Notes under the pieces: generated by a model
What the model was told of the DNA's origin: nothing
The model's database searches: none
What the model saw: the letters and a program-made list of their open reading frames with translations, nothing else
Origin: a virus
Virus record (IMG/VR): IMGVR_UViG_3300005082_000091
Coordinates: 1 to 40,172 of that record
Reading direction: 5' to 3' (one strand)
DNA: 40,172 nt
Shown: positions 21,529 to 30,307 of the stretch, piece by piece
Layout: every line of letters begins with the position of its first letter
How positions within the stretch are numbered: the stretch's first letter is position 1
Translations under genes and position numbers: made by a program

Positions 21529-23777
21529 ATAAAAAAAGAATAGGTCGGATCCGGGCTGAAATTAAAGCGCCGGACAAAGACCTGGACCGGCAGAAAGCCC
21601 GGCTGGCAAAATTGAGGAGCTCAAAACTTGGCAAGGCAACGGATGTAAGGGTTGCGGCAACGGGTGAAACTGTTGACGTCCATCTGTTTGACGTGATCGG
21701 ATGGCCGTTTATAGAGGCACAGGATCTTTTATACCGGATACCTAAAGGTGCCTCTACCATAAACGTATATCTCAACACCCCGGGCGGAGACGTGTTCGAG
21801 GGCATGGCAATTTACAACATGCTTTGCGATCACAAGGCCACTGTCAACGTAATCGTCACAGGTCTGGCAGCGTCCAGCGGTTCCTTGATCGCCATGGCCG
21901 GGGATACCATCAAGATGTCCAAAGCCTCTTTTATGATGATCCACAACCCCTGGTCTATGATGTCCGGGGATGCGGACGATTTTAGAAAAGAGGCGGACCT
22001 GCTTGACCAAATCAGCGACGTGTTTGCCACGGCTTATGCGGAAAAAACAGGACTTGAAAAAAGCCAGCTGCGGGATTTGATGAAAGAAGAGACCTGGTAC
22101 ACGCCTGAAGAGGCCGTGTCTGCCGGATTTGCAAACGAAATTACCGGAGAGATGCCTGCGGATGATCCATCCGCAAGGTTTGATCTGTCCGTTTTTAATA
22201 ACACTCCAACATCAATAAGGCAGGGAGCAGCCCAGCCAAAAAAGGAGAATAAAATGGATCCAAAATTAAGAGCCCTTTTGGAAAGGCTTGGGATGTCAAA
22301 GGATGCCACTGAGGATCAGGCCAAGCAATTTCTGGCAGGCATCAATTTAGACGACATCGCCGATCCTGAAGAATTGAAAACCTTGAAAAAGGCATTGGCA
22401 GATAAACCGTCGGGTGGCCATCCCGGTGCAACCCCGTCAGACCCTTCATTCAGCATGGAAGACCTTGACGCGGCTGCCAAGAAAGCCGCAGTTGAAGAAC
22501 GCCACCGGGCGGCAGAAATCAAGAAAAGTTGCCGGTTGGCAGGTCTGAATGATGAATTTGCCCAGGCCCTGATTGACGGCGGAAATACAGTTGAGCAGGC
22601 CCGTGCAGACATTTTTGCGGAGATGGAAAAAAGTAACCCGCCGATGGGTTCCGGCAGTATTTCCATGGGCGAAACAGACGGCGAAAAATTTAGGGCAGCC
22701 GTGGTGGACGGCCTGTCCTTCCGCTGTAACTTCAGGGCAGAAAAACCGGCGGCGGGCCATGAAACCTTCCGTGCGGCGTCCATTGAGTTCATTGCCCGGA
22801 AGTGTCTGGAGCGCAATGGTATAAACCCGGATGCCTTTTCAACCCGCGACCAGGTTGCCCGGGAAATCCTGCGTCGGTCCGGACAGGGAGGAGGGTTTAC
22901 CACGGATGATTTCACAAGCATTTTTCTGGACGTGTCCAACAAGACCCTGCATAAGGCCTACCTGGATTCACCGGCCACATGGCGGCCCATTGTAAATATT
23001 GTGGGTGCGTCTGACTTTAAAACCATATACGGCGTATCTTTGAGCGAGGCGCCGTCCCTGGACCTCATTGGCGAAAACGGAGAATATAAAGAGGGGTCCA
23101 TGAGCGATAATCAGGAAAGTTACTCTGTGGCTTCCTACGGCAAAATGATCTACCTGACACGGCAGATGATCGTTAATGACGACCTTCGTGCCTTTACCCG
23201 CCTGCCACAGCTCATGGGGTCGGCTGCCAGGCGCAAAGAATCTGATTTGGTATGGGGAAAAATCACGAGCAACCCCGCCATGAAAGACGGTAAGGATCTG
23301 TTCCATGAAGATCATAACAATCTGGCGGCGAGCGGCGGTGGAGTTTCCTCAACAACGCTGAGTGCGGGCCGAGCCGCCATGCGTGTCCAGAAAGGTTCCG
23401 CTGGTGAGGCTTACCTGGATCTCATGCCTGCGTATCTTGCTCACCCGGTGGATATTGAAACGGAAGTTGAAATCCTGCTTCGCTCAGTGGCGTTGCCGGA
23501 TGATAACAAGTCTTCCGGGGTATACAATCCCTGGGGCGGGAAACTGACGCCAATCTCTGACCCGCGTCTGGATGCAAATTCAAAAACAGCCTGGTATCTC
23601 ATTGCAGATCCAAGCCAGATTGACACCATAGAGGTGGCCTATCTGGACGGAAACGAAATGCCTTACACCGAAGAGAAGACCCTGTTTGAACGTGATGCGG
23701 TTGGGTACAAGATTCGCCATGACATCGGCGTTGGCGCCATGGATTATCGCGGCTTTTATAAAAACCCGGGGGCATAA
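21525..23777 (+). CDS. ClpP-like prohead protease fused to major capsid protein
   Basis: One 750-aa frame joins two head proteins. Residues about 40-210 are a ClpP/S49-like protease: NTPGGDVFEGMAIYN, nucleophile Ser in GLAASSGSLIAMAGD, and His in MMIHNPWSMM. Residues about 245-400 are a charged scaffold-like region (DAAAKKAAVEERHRAAEIKK). Residues about 430-750 are a major head protein of the Mu-like/HK97-fold kind (SVASYGKMIYLTRQMIVNDD, and a C-terminal GVGAMDYRGFYKNPG). Such fusions are known in other phages. The protease should cut away the scaffold and mature the shell. A strong internal start at 22254 may give capsid precursor alone. Confidence 0.92.
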   Translation: MNKKRIGRIRAEIKAPDKDLDRQKARLAKLRSSKLGKATDVRVAATGETVDVHLFDVIGWPFIEAQDLLYRIPKGASTINVYLNTPGGDVFEGMAIYNMLCDHKATVNVIVTGLAASSGSLIAMAGDTIKMSKASFMMIHNPWSMMSGDADDFRKEADLLDQISDVFATAYAEKTGLEKSQLRDLMKEETWYTPEEAVSAGFANEITGEMPADDPSARFDLSVFNNTPTSIRQGAAQPKKENKMDPKLRALLERLGMSKDATEDQAKQFLAGINLDDIADPEELKTLKKALADKPSGGHPGATPSDPSFSMEDLDAAAKKAAVEERHRAAEIKKSCRLAGLNDEFAQALIDGGNTVEQARADIFAEMEKSNPPMGSGSISMGETDGEKFRAAVVDGLSFRCNFRAEKPAAGHETFRAASIEFIARKCLERNGINPDAFSTRDQVAREILRRSGQGGGFTTDDFTSIFLDVSNKTLHKAYLDSPATWRPIVNIVGASDFKTIYGVSLSEAPSLDLIGENGEYKEGSMSDNQESYSVASYGKMIYLTRQMIVNDDLRAFTRLPQLMGSAARRKESDLVWGKITSNPAMKDGKDLFHEDHNNLAASGGGVSSTTLSAGRAAMRVQKGSAGEAYLDLMPAYLAHPVDIETEVEILLRSVALPDDNKSSGVYNPWGGKLTPISDPRLDANSKTAWYLIADPSQIDTIEVAYLDGNEMPYTEEKTLFERDAVGYKIRHDIGVGAMDYRGFYKNPGA
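22241..22256 (+). promoter_or_regulatory. Internal ribosome-binding site for free capsid precursor
   Basis: AAAGGAG (22241-22247) lies six bases before an in-frame ATG (22254) inside the protease-capsid gene, exactly between protease and scaffold regions. Starting there gives a 507-aa scaffold-capsid protein (MDPKLRALLERLGMSKD...). This would let the phage make many capsid subunits per protease, as lambda does with nested C and Nu3. Confidence 0.65.
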
Positions 23778-23804
23778 TCCCAATTAACCCATAAGGAGAA
23801 TATT

Positions 23805-24143
23805 ATGGCTACAAATTATGTGCAGAAAGGCGATGTGATCAAACTCCCGGTGCCATCCGGGAAAACGTCTGGGGACCATGCTCTTGTGGGGAATATCCCT
23901 GTGGTCTGTTTGACTGACCGGGACAGCGACGGAAATGCGGAATGTGCCTTGGTCGGTGTGTTTGATTTGCCCGTAACCGGTGCTGACGGGTCGGGCAATT
24001 CCGCCGTGGCTGTCGGAGACATCGTTTATGACGATTCCGGAACGCTCAATATTGATGATGCAAACGGTACAGAGTTCGGAGTGGCACTGGGTGCGGTTTC
24101 GTCCGGTGCAACGGCAACTGTTAGTGTAAGGCTCAAGGGATAG
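23805..24143 (+). CDS. Capsid decoration protein, DUF2190-like
   Basis: The 112-aa beta-rich protein (start MATNYVQKGDVIKLPVPSG, later VGVFDLPVTGADGSGNSAVAV and a Gly/Ala/Thr-rich end) matches DUF2190 proteins, which follow capsid genes and decorate or cement the shell. AAGGAG precedes ATG 23805. Directly downstream of the capsid gene, as expected. Confidence 0.8.
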   Translation: MATNYVQKGDVIKLPVPSGKTSGDHALVGNIPVVCLTDRDSDGNAECALVGVFDLPVTGADGSGNSAVAVGDIVYDDSGTLNIDDANGTEFGVALGAVSSGATATVSVRLKG

Positions 24144-24149
24144 TCTGCA

Positions 24150-24491
24150 GTGGCGGGCTTTAGAGACGATATGGCAACAGACCTGGGCGCTGTGTTTTAT
24201 AACACGGACGAGTTCGCCGTTGACGGTGTTTATAATAACGGCGTACAGGATACTGATATAACCCTGATTTTAGACGCTGACGCCGATGGGTCAGGAAGCC
24301 CAGGCGCAACAGCCGAGGCGTGGGTTAAAAAAACTCAGGTGCCATCTCCGGAGTACCGTCAAACCATCACTGTAGATGGTACCACTTGGACAATTGATCA
24401 GGAAAAAGGCAGGGCTGGATATAAGCATGATGGCCTAAACTGGCATTTGCCTTTGATCCGTGAGCGGAGGAGTACGCAATGGCGTCGGTAA
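24150..24491 (+). CDS. Head-tail joining protein, putative
   Basis: The 113-aa product starts at GTG 24150, six bases after the previous stop, with AAGGGA nearby. It is acidic and beta-rich (VFYNTDEFAVDGVYNNG, then a WTIDQEKG segment), resembling the lambda FII-type attachment proteins that close the connector. It overlaps the next gene by 13 bp. Assigned mainly by position after the decoration protein and before the tail genes. Confidence 0.6.
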   Translation: MAGFRDDMATDLGAVFYNTDEFAVDGVYNNGVQDTDITLILDADADGSGSPGATAEAWVKKTQVPSPEYRQTITVDGTTWTIDQEKGRAGYKHDGLNWHLPLIRERRSTQWRR

Positions 24492-24952
24492 ATACGCTGC
24501 TTGATCTGGTCACAGCCGGGCTGATGTCTGACTCAGCTCTGGCTGCATGGTCAAGTTTACATTACGACAGGCAACATGCCGTTTTTGAGAATTGCGACCC
24601 ACGGAACGACCCCGGGCCTGATGATTGTCCGCTGATTGTCGTATCTGCTGATGCCAAGTCAACCGGAGAGTCAAACGCTTTAAAGCGGCATGTTGTCCAG
24701 GTGTCCTGCATCGTACATGATGATAGAACGGAAACAACCATGGATGGTGTTATCCGGTTTACTGCCAGCCGGCGGGCTGAGGAAATGCGGATATTGGCTT
24801 TGGCTGCGGCCCGGGGCGCACTCCCAAATGATATACATCTTGAGGACATTGAAACAGAGTTTATGCCCATGGACGAATACCCGCTCGTGGCCGTCGTCAT
24901 GGCCTTGAGTTTAACCCAGGAAAAATTAATCGGGCACGACCCGTTTGAGTAA
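24479..24952 (+). CDS. Neck or tail terminator protein, putative
   Basis: The 157-aa protein starts at ATG 24479 within the end of the previous gene. The layout (helical start, then PLIVVSADAK, VVQVSCIVHDDR, and a C-terminal helix) fits the tail terminator or minor connector group (lambda gpU/gpZ position). No diagnostic motif; the position just before the tail tube gene supports it. Confidence 0.55.
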   Translation: MASVNTLLDLVTAGLMSDSALAAWSSLHYDRQHAVFENCDPRNDPGPDDCPLIVVSADAKSTGESNALKRHVVQVSCIVHDDRTETTMDGVIRFTASRRAEEMRILALAAARGALPNDIHLEDIETEFMPMDEYPLVAVVMALSLTQEKLIGHDPFE

Positions 24953-24963
24953 AGGATAAAAAA

Positions 24964-25911
24964 ATGGCACAGCAATCGGGCGCATTTTCAAGGTTATTGC
25001 TTGGCTTTGAAACGACATTCAAGACGGCGGCAACTGCTGGCTTTGTGATGCCCATTAATTCAAGTTCAGTTAAGGGATCTCGGAACCAGAATACGGCGGC
25101 GACCATCCGGGGGAATTTAAACCCGGTCGAACCGTTTGATGGAAATACGTCGGTATCCGGACAGGTGGTTGTGCCGGTGGACTCCATCGCGTTCTGGTAC
25201 TGGCTGAAAGCCCTGTTTGGCGATCCGACAACGACCGGCACAAGCCCGTATGTCCATGTGTTCAAGGCCGGGAACGAAAGGCCGTCTTTGACATTGGAAC
25301 ATCAGTTTCCTGACTTGGATACGGCTAAGTATTTTCAGTACACCGGATGCAAGGTCAATGGCATGTCGCTGAATGTCGGCGGAGATGGAGAGCTTACGGC
25401 GTCTTTTGATATCATTGGTGCGAAAGAAACCATTGCGGCAGCGTCTTTTGACGCATCTCCAACAGCAGTTGGATTCAGCCGGTTAAAAAATAATCAGGCA
25501 GCAATACAAGAGGGTGGATCGTCTGCCACGAACGTGACCCAGGTTGATACATCAATCAACATTAACTGCGACTCTACACAATATGTAATCGGTGGGGGCG
25601 GAGAGCTTGGGTCAATTCCTGACGGTGTTATGGCCGTATCTGGAAATTTTAACGCCTTGTTTGAAAATACGATATCGCTTGAAAAGGCAGTGAACAGCAC
25701 AGAATCAAGCTTGCAAACGACGATTGCAGATGGGCCAAGCTCAATTCTGGATATCCTTATGCCGGAACTTAAATACTCACTGAACAGCCCTGGAATAGAC
25801 GGTCCGCAAGGCATCGCCATTTCCCTGCCGTATTCTGCTTATTATGAGGATGCGACAGAGGAAACATCCGTACAAATCACCCTTACCAACACTGAGGAGC
25901 ACGCTGTATAA
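24964..25911 (+). CDS. Major tail tube protein
   Basis: The 315-aa protein follows AAAGGA and is beta-rich with many Gly, Ser and Thr residues, opening with RLLLGFETTFKTAATAGF, then GNTSVSGQVVVPVDSIAFWY and LGSIPDGVMAVSGNFNALFE. This pattern is typical of long siphovirus tail tube proteins that stack as hexamers round the tape measure. It is followed by the tail chaperone genes, the expected order. The tail end overlaps the next start (ATAATGG). Confidence 0.83.
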   Translation: MAQQSGAFSRLLLGFETTFKTAATAGFVMPINSSSVKGSRNQNTAATIRGNLNPVEPFDGNTSVSGQVVVPVDSIAFWYWLKALFGDPTTTGTSPYVHVFKAGNERPSLTLEHQFPDLDTAKYFQYTGCKVNGMSLNVGGDGELTASFDIIGAKETIAAASFDASPTAVGFSRLKNNQAAIQEGGSSATNVTQVDTSININCDSTQYVIGGGGELGSIPDGVMAVSGNFNALFENTISLEKAVNSTESSLQTTIADGPSSILDILMPELKYSLNSPGIDGPQGIAISLPYSAYYEDATEETSVQITLTNTEEHAV

Positions 25912-26258
25912 TGGAAACAGTTGTAATTGACAGCCATAAGATTGACGTATACCCGCTTAAAAAGGAACAGATCCGGGAATTAGAAGACTATGGATTTTCT
26001 TTTTTCTTCTGCCGGCCGCCGTTGGAAAACGCACACGGCGCCATGGATGCAGCGTTTGAACTTGCCCTGTCTGAATCTGATCGAGACTTCCTAGAAGGAA
26101 GGCCAGTAAAAGACTCTATAACGGTCTGGAAGGCTTTACTGGCAGAGACATACGGCGGAGGTGAAGACGAAAAAAACTTGAACGGCACCTCTCCTGGTGG
26201 ATCGACAGAAAACGAATCGAATACTGCCGGCGCTGCGGGTGCCGAAAAACAGATATAG
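25911..26258 (+). CDS. Tail assembly chaperone, zero-frame product (gpG-like)
   Basis: The 115-aa protein is the upstream tail chaperone made without frameshifting: a helical domain (KEQIRELEDYGFSFFF, then SDRDFLEGRPVKD and TVWKALLAETYGG), then a disordered Gly/Ser/Asn tail. A slippery A AAA AAC lies at 26171-26177, codons 87-89. In lambda-type phages this pair wraps the tape measure before the tail is built. Its stop overlaps the GTG of the next frame. Confidence 0.8.
   Translation: METVVIDSHKIDVYPLKKEQIRELEDYGFSFFFCRPPLENAHGAMDAAFELALSESDRDFLEGRPVKDSITVWKALLAETYGGGEDEKNLNGTSPGGSTENESNTAGAAGAEKQI
26171..26199 (+). promoter_or_regulatory. Programmed -1 frameshift site in tail chaperone
   Basis: The heptamer A AAA AAC (26171-26177) stands in the correct phase of the zero frame (GAA AAA AAC). 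Eight bases later a CACC (26186-26189)/GGTG (26196-26199) stem-loop may stimulate slipping. The -1 frame is open from about 26165 through to 26506, and contains the Cys-rich second half. Confidence 0.82.
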
Positions 26259-26506
26259 TGCGGTGCCGGGATTGTGAGTATGGCAGCCCGGTGCCGCTTT
26301 GGGAAATCAACCAGGGTGTCTGGCATGTATGGCAGGAAGTCCAGACGCAATGGCGGGCCGGGGCCATGGGTATCATTGGCCTTGACTATGCGGAAGTCAG
26401 GAATGCTTTTGAAGAACTTGGAATTGATTACACCCGGAGAAACAAACTTAAAATCATGCTCATGGAAAGGCTATTTTTAGAGAGTGTCAAACCAAGCGAC
26501 AAATAG
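26177..26506 (+). CDS. Tail chaperone -1 frame extension (gpT-like, DUF1799-like)
   Basis: This is the second half of the frameshifted chaperone. After slipping at 26177, 109 more residues give a 198-aa fusion with the first 89. The extension begins LERHLSWWIDRKRIEYCRRC, has four or more Cys of a zinc-binding site, and then the segment WEINQGVWHVWQEVQTQWR with IIGLDYAEVRNAFEELGI, which is the DUF1799-like pattern. It could also start alone at GTG 26258, which gives 82 aa. Its end overlaps the next gene. Confidence 0.75.
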   Translation, partial: LERHLSWWIDRKRIEYCRRCGCRKTDIVRCRDCEYGSPVPLWEINQGVWHVWQEVQTQWRAGAMGIIGLDYAEVRNAFEELGIDYTRRNKLKIMLMERLFLESVKPSDK

Positions 26507-27227
26507 TGCGGCATCCTTCACTCTGAAAGGTGGTAAGAAAGTTGCAAGTTGGCTTGAGCAACAACGCGAAGCTGCGCAAAAAGCGCATAATACTGCGCTT
26601 AGAGCAGAGGGGTACCGCCTTAAAAATTTGTTGCAGAAAGAGATCCGGCAAGGTTCCCCGGGCGGCAGACCGTTTAAAAAATTATCGTATATTTCTAAAT
26701 ACCATTGGAAGCGGCCAAACCGCAAACCGCTTGACACCCTGGCAAAAGGTGTCCGCTATTCTGTAAATCCAAGGCCTCCATACGCCGTCGCAGTTGGCTT
26801 TGTTGGACCGATGACATGGAACGATGCTGATTTAGGCCTTGGATACGAAGGCGTCAGGGTAAATCAATATTCGCAATCAAAAGTCAGAAACGAAAGTTTA
26901 AACCCTCTTGGCCGTGGAATCTCAAGATCGAACATTTCGTCTAAGAAATGGAGATATCTTGCCAAGATACATCAAGATGGTTTTGAGCGGGAAGTGTCTG
27001 AAAGCCAAAGAAAATGGTTAATTCGGCGTGGGTCTGACTTGATAAAGCACTCTAAGTTTGATCGGGAAGATGTTTCGCAAACTCCTTTTTTTCTTAAGAA
27101 ATCAACAAAATCCATGACCACGGCTGCCCGGCCCATCATTGCTCCATTCTGGCAGGCCCACCAAGCCGCGGCGCGGTCCAATATCCGTAACAACTTTAAA
27201 CGTAAAATGTCCGGGGAAAGAATATGA
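26484..27227 (+). CDS. Minor tail protein, unknown type
   Basis: The 247-aa basic protein starts at GTG 26484 inside the end of the chaperone gene. It is rich in Lys and Arg with a long N-terminal helix (SWLEQQREAAQKAHNTAL) and then a fold with RPPYAVAVGFVGPMTW. It may belong to the tail-completion proteins, but it lies between the chaperones and the tape measure, which is unlike lambda. Its 3' end overlaps the tape measure start by four bases (ATGA). Function is not recognised. Confidence 0.6.
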   Translation: MSNQATNSAASFTLKGGKKVASWLEQQREAAQKAHNTALRAEGYRLKNLLQKEIRQGSPGGRPFKKLSYISKYHWKRPNRKPLDTLAKGVRYSVNPRPPYAVAVGFVGPMTWNDADLGLGYEGVRVNQYSQSKVRNESLNPLGRGISRSNISSKKWRYLAKIHQDGFEREVSESQRKWLIRRGSDLIKHSKFDREDVSQTPFFLKKSTKSMTTAARPIIAPFWQAHQAAARSNIRNNFKRKMSGERI

Positions 27228-29203
27228 CAGACAGCCGACTTGAAATTGTTTTAGCTGCGAAAGACATCACGGGTAAGGCCTTTGATAACGTCCAGGCCAG
27301 CATAGCCGGTTTGGGTAAAAGCCTTTTTTCTGTTAACGGCATGATTGCCGGTTTTACTGGAGCTGCCGGGCTTGGCCTGGTTGCTAAACAGTCCATGGAT
27401 GCCGTTGCAGAGATTGACCGGCTGTCCACTATGGCTGGGGTTGGCTCAGAATCTTTTCAGGAGCTATCATATGCTGCTGGGCAGTATCAGATTACTCAGG
27501 ATGCCTTGACCGACGGGTTAAAAGAATTGTCTCTGCGGGGGGATGAGTTCGCTGTTACAGGCAAGGGGCCAGCAGAAGAATCGTTTAAACGACTTGGGTA
27601 CTCTGCCGAAGAGCTTAACGGAATGCTTGATGACACCCCGGGGTTGTTACGGGACATTATATCCCGCATGGAAGGACTCGACAAAGCGTCCCAGATCCGC
27701 ATTGCAGATGAGCTATTCGGCGGTACCGGGGGTGAGCAGTTTGTTTCCATGATCCAGGGCGGGGCCAAGGCACTGGACGACATGCGGCAGTCTGCCCATG
27801 ATCTGGGCGTAGTCATTGACGACGATATGGTTAAGCAGAGCGTTGAGGCTAAAAAGCAAGTTGAAAATCTTACGACCGTTTTGTCATCAAATTTCAACGG
27901 CGTGGTGGCTGAACTTTCTCCGCATATAATTAATGTGTCAACCGGAACACTTGATTGGGTAAAGGCAAATAAAGACCTGATAGGTCAGGGCGTTGATGTA
28001 TTTGTCCATGAAGTAGGAGATGCTTTTGACTTTGTATCAAATGCCGTAACACGCACCACCGAGGCCGTTGACAAACTCGTTTCTACTTACAATAAATTCC
28101 CGGATTCTCTGCTTACTCGGTTTTTAAAATCCCAGCTCGCAGAAGGTCAGAGTTATGTAGATTTTTTAAATAGTGATCAAGGGCTTGGTTATGTGGATAG
28201 CTGGCTTAAGAAGGCGCAAGGTCAGCCGAAGCATTCCAAATCTCTACAATCTTCATCTCGCGCAAACGTGGCCATTAGTACCGCATCAGAAACCACAAAA
28301 GCCATGCAAAAAGAGGTTAACGACCTCGTTGATGCAAAGTTGGCAGGTTGGTTCAACGAGGTAGATATTGCCGCCGAAAAATACATTGATATGTTTAAAG
28401 AAGGTGCACAAGTAACGCTTGACATGCGCACCCCCACAGAACAGCTCGCAGACGAAACAGATCGCCTGAATGAATTGTTAAGCGCAGGGGCGATAAATGC
28501 AGAGACGTTTGGCAGGGCCATGGTTAATGCTCAGGAAGATATAAAAGGCAGCGCTGTGGATGCTGACCTTGAGGCGTTTTTCAGCGAAATTGATAGAAAG
28601 TCAGATGAATTGGCAAAGAAAACGACCACGGATTGGGATAACGCCTTCGCAGGCTGGGCCAACTCTTATTCATCAACACTAAACGATATGCTCTGGGGGT
28701 CAGAGACAACATTCGAAGGTATAGCCACATCTTTTGGCAAAATGATCACGGAAATGATTATTCAGCAGGAGTTGATAAAGCCGTTTGTGAGTGGTGCGAC
28801 TGGTGATGATGGATGGATTAGCCAAGGGTTCGGCGCAATAACTAACTGGATTGCATCTGAGCACGGCAATGTTTTTGCGTCAAACCAATGTGGAATATCC
28901 GCATACTCAAATCAGATTGTATCATCTCCAACTGTTTTCCCGTTTGCCTCCGGTATCGGGCTCATGGGTGAGGCAGGTGCAGAGGCAATATTCCCATTAA
29001 CCAGGATGCCAACCGGAAACCTTGGAGTAGAGGCAAAATTAAACGGTGGATCGTCTATAAACGTTGTCAATAACATAACGGTCGAATCATCCGGAAACGC
29101 AGACGATGACCAGGAGCTGGCCAGAAACATTGCAACCCAAATAGATGTGGCCGTGCGCCGGATCATTGCCGATGAAAAACGGCATGGGGGATTGATCGCG
29201 TAA
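27224..29203 (+). CDS. Tail tape measure protein
   Basis: The 659-aa protein has the tape measure layout: an N-terminal LEIVLAAKDITGKAFDNVQ, a membrane-like hydrophobic segment (about residues 35-55), long helical stretches, and the conserved C-terminal GLMGEAGAEAIFPLTRMPTG followed by NVVNNITVESS. It sets tail length and sits inside the tail tube. At about 0.15 nm per residue, the tail would be around 100 nm, an inference. Starts behind GGGGAAAG, ends overlapping the next gene. Confidence 0.92.
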   Translation: MTDSRLEIVLAAKDITGKAFDNVQASIAGLGKSLFSVNGMIAGFTGAAGLGLVAKQSMDAVAEIDRLSTMAGVGSESFQELSYAAGQYQITQDALTDGLKELSLRGDEFAVTGKGPAEESFKRLGYSAEELNGMLDDTPGLLRDIISRMEGLDKASQIRIADELFGGTGGEQFVSMIQGGAKALDDMRQSAHDLGVVIDDDMVKQSVEAKKQVENLTTVLSSNFNGVVAELSPHIINVSTGTLDWVKANKDLIGQGVDVFVHEVGDAFDFVSNAVTRTTEAVDKLVSTYNKFPDSLLTRFLKSQLAEGQSYVDFLNSDQGLGYVDSWLKKAQGQPKHSKSLQSSSRANVAISTASETTKAMQKEVNDLVDAKLAGWFNEVDIAAEKYIDMFKEGAQVTLDMRTPTEQLADETDRLNELLSAGAINAETFGRAMVNAQEDIKGSAVDADLEAFFSEIDRKSDELAKKTTTDWDNAFAGWANSYSSTLNDMLWGSETTFEGIATSFGKMITEMIIQQELIKPFVSGATGDDGWISQGFGAITNWIASEHGNVFASNQCGISAYSNQIVSSPTVFPFASGIGLMGEAGAEAIFPLTRMPTGNLGVEAKLNGGSSINVVNNITVESSGNADDDQELARNIATQIDVAVRRIIADEKRHGGLIA

Positions 29204-29568
29204 TGGCCGTAACGCTGGACACAGACTCAACATATAAGCTTGTAAAAGATAATTGCTCTTTTAATCCATCGTTGAGAGTTAACGAACTTCCGTTCGGAGA
29301 CGGATATGATCAAGTTTCGCAGGATGGCTTAAATACAGAAATAGACGAATGGGATTTGTCTTTTAGACTCCTGCCTTTAGAAAACGCCACAACTCTATAT
29401 GAAATATTACGGGCCAGCAAAGCATCAACAGCAAGTGTTTTGGCTTGGACTATGCCCGGAAGGTCTGTTGAGCAATACTGGAGGGCCAAAACAATTAAAA
29501 TGGCCCCATCAACAGGAGTAAATTGGAAAGTCACCTGCACACTAAAACGGGTGAATATTTTAGGATAA
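29203..29568 (+). CDS. Minor tail protein M-like
   Basis: The 121-aa beta-rich protein (LRVNELPFGDGYDQVSQDGL, then EWDLSFRLLPL and a C-terminal CTLKRVNILG) matches gpM-type tail tip proteins that link the tube to the baseplate-like tip. Its gene follows the tape measure with an overlapping start and precedes the gpL-like gene, the same order as in lambda. Confidence 0.83.
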   Translation: MAVTLDTDSTYKLVKDNCSFNPSLRVNELPFGDGYDQVSQDGLNTEIDEWDLSFRLLPLENATTLYEILRASKASTASVLAWTMPGRSVEQYWRAKTIKMAPSTGVNWKVTCTLKRVNILG

Positions 29569-29569
29569 C

Positions 29570-30307
29570 ATGGACGGTCAAATAAAAGAAGACATCCAGT
29601 CGCCTGACGCTGGGGCATCACCGGAAGTGAGTCTTTACACTCTGGACCTTACCGGGTTTGGTGGGGCTGTGCATTACCTTACGCCTGCGCCTAATGGTGA
29701 CAGCCTGGTTGTTTTTAACGGCATCACGTATGAAGCCCTTCCCATTGAAGTAAAAGGTATGAAATGGACCGGAGACGGCAAATTCCCCAGACCCACGGTG
29801 TCAATATCAAATATCTCTTTGGCGCTTCATGCGCAGGTTGTTTCAATGGGGGACATGGTGGCCGGGCTTTTTACCAGAAACCGCACTTTTAAGAAATACC
29901 TGGATGGAGAACCAGAGGCAAATTCAACGGCATTGTTCCCGCCTGACATCTACGAAATCAACCGGAAACTAAAACACAACAAGCAGTTTTTGCAGTTTGA
30001 ATTAAAATCCCCTTTGGATATGGAGGGCCAGTATCTGCCACGTCGGCAGATACTCCCATTTTGTCAGCACACTTATCGGTCTTGGGATGGATCTTCATTC
30101 GATTATACGGGCGTGACATGCCCGTACACCGACATAGATTGTTATGACGATACCGGCGCAGTGGTAACGGCAGCGTCTGATAAGTGCGGGAAAACAAGAT
30201 ACGATTGCAGCCTTCGGTTTCCGTCAACGAATAATTCTGACAATCAACTGCCAATGAAGGATGCCGTGCCAGGCGTAGGCAGGTTTGGGAGGTCTTACAG
30301 AAAATGA
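29570..30307 (+). CDS. Minor tail protein L-like, iron-sulfur type
   Basis: The 245-aa protein resembles lambda gpL. The C-terminal part has Cys residues in FCQHTYRSW, TGVTCPYTDIDCYDD and ASDKCGKTRYDCS; lambda gpL binds a [4Fe-4S] cluster through equivalent Cys. The first part has ITYEALPIEVKGM and VSISNISLALH. It forms part of the tail tip. Next to M- and K-like genes. Confidence 0.85.
   Translation: MDGQIKEDIQSPDAGASPEVSLYTLDLTGFGGAVHYLTPAPNGDSLVVFNGITYEALPIEVKGMKWTGDGKFPRPTVSISNISLALHAQVVSMGDMVAGLFTRNRTFKKYLDGEPEANSTALFPPDIYEINRKLKHNKQFLQFELKSPLDMEGQYLPRRQILPFCQHTYRSWDGSSFDYTGVTCPYTDIDCYDDTGAVVTAASDKCGKTRYDCSLRFPSTNNSDNQLPMKDAVPGVGRFGRSYRK

Noticed and set aside
22316-22942. A 208-codon minus-strand frame
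   Set aside because: Antisense shadow of the capsid fusion gene; low-complexity Ser/Arg/Ala content.
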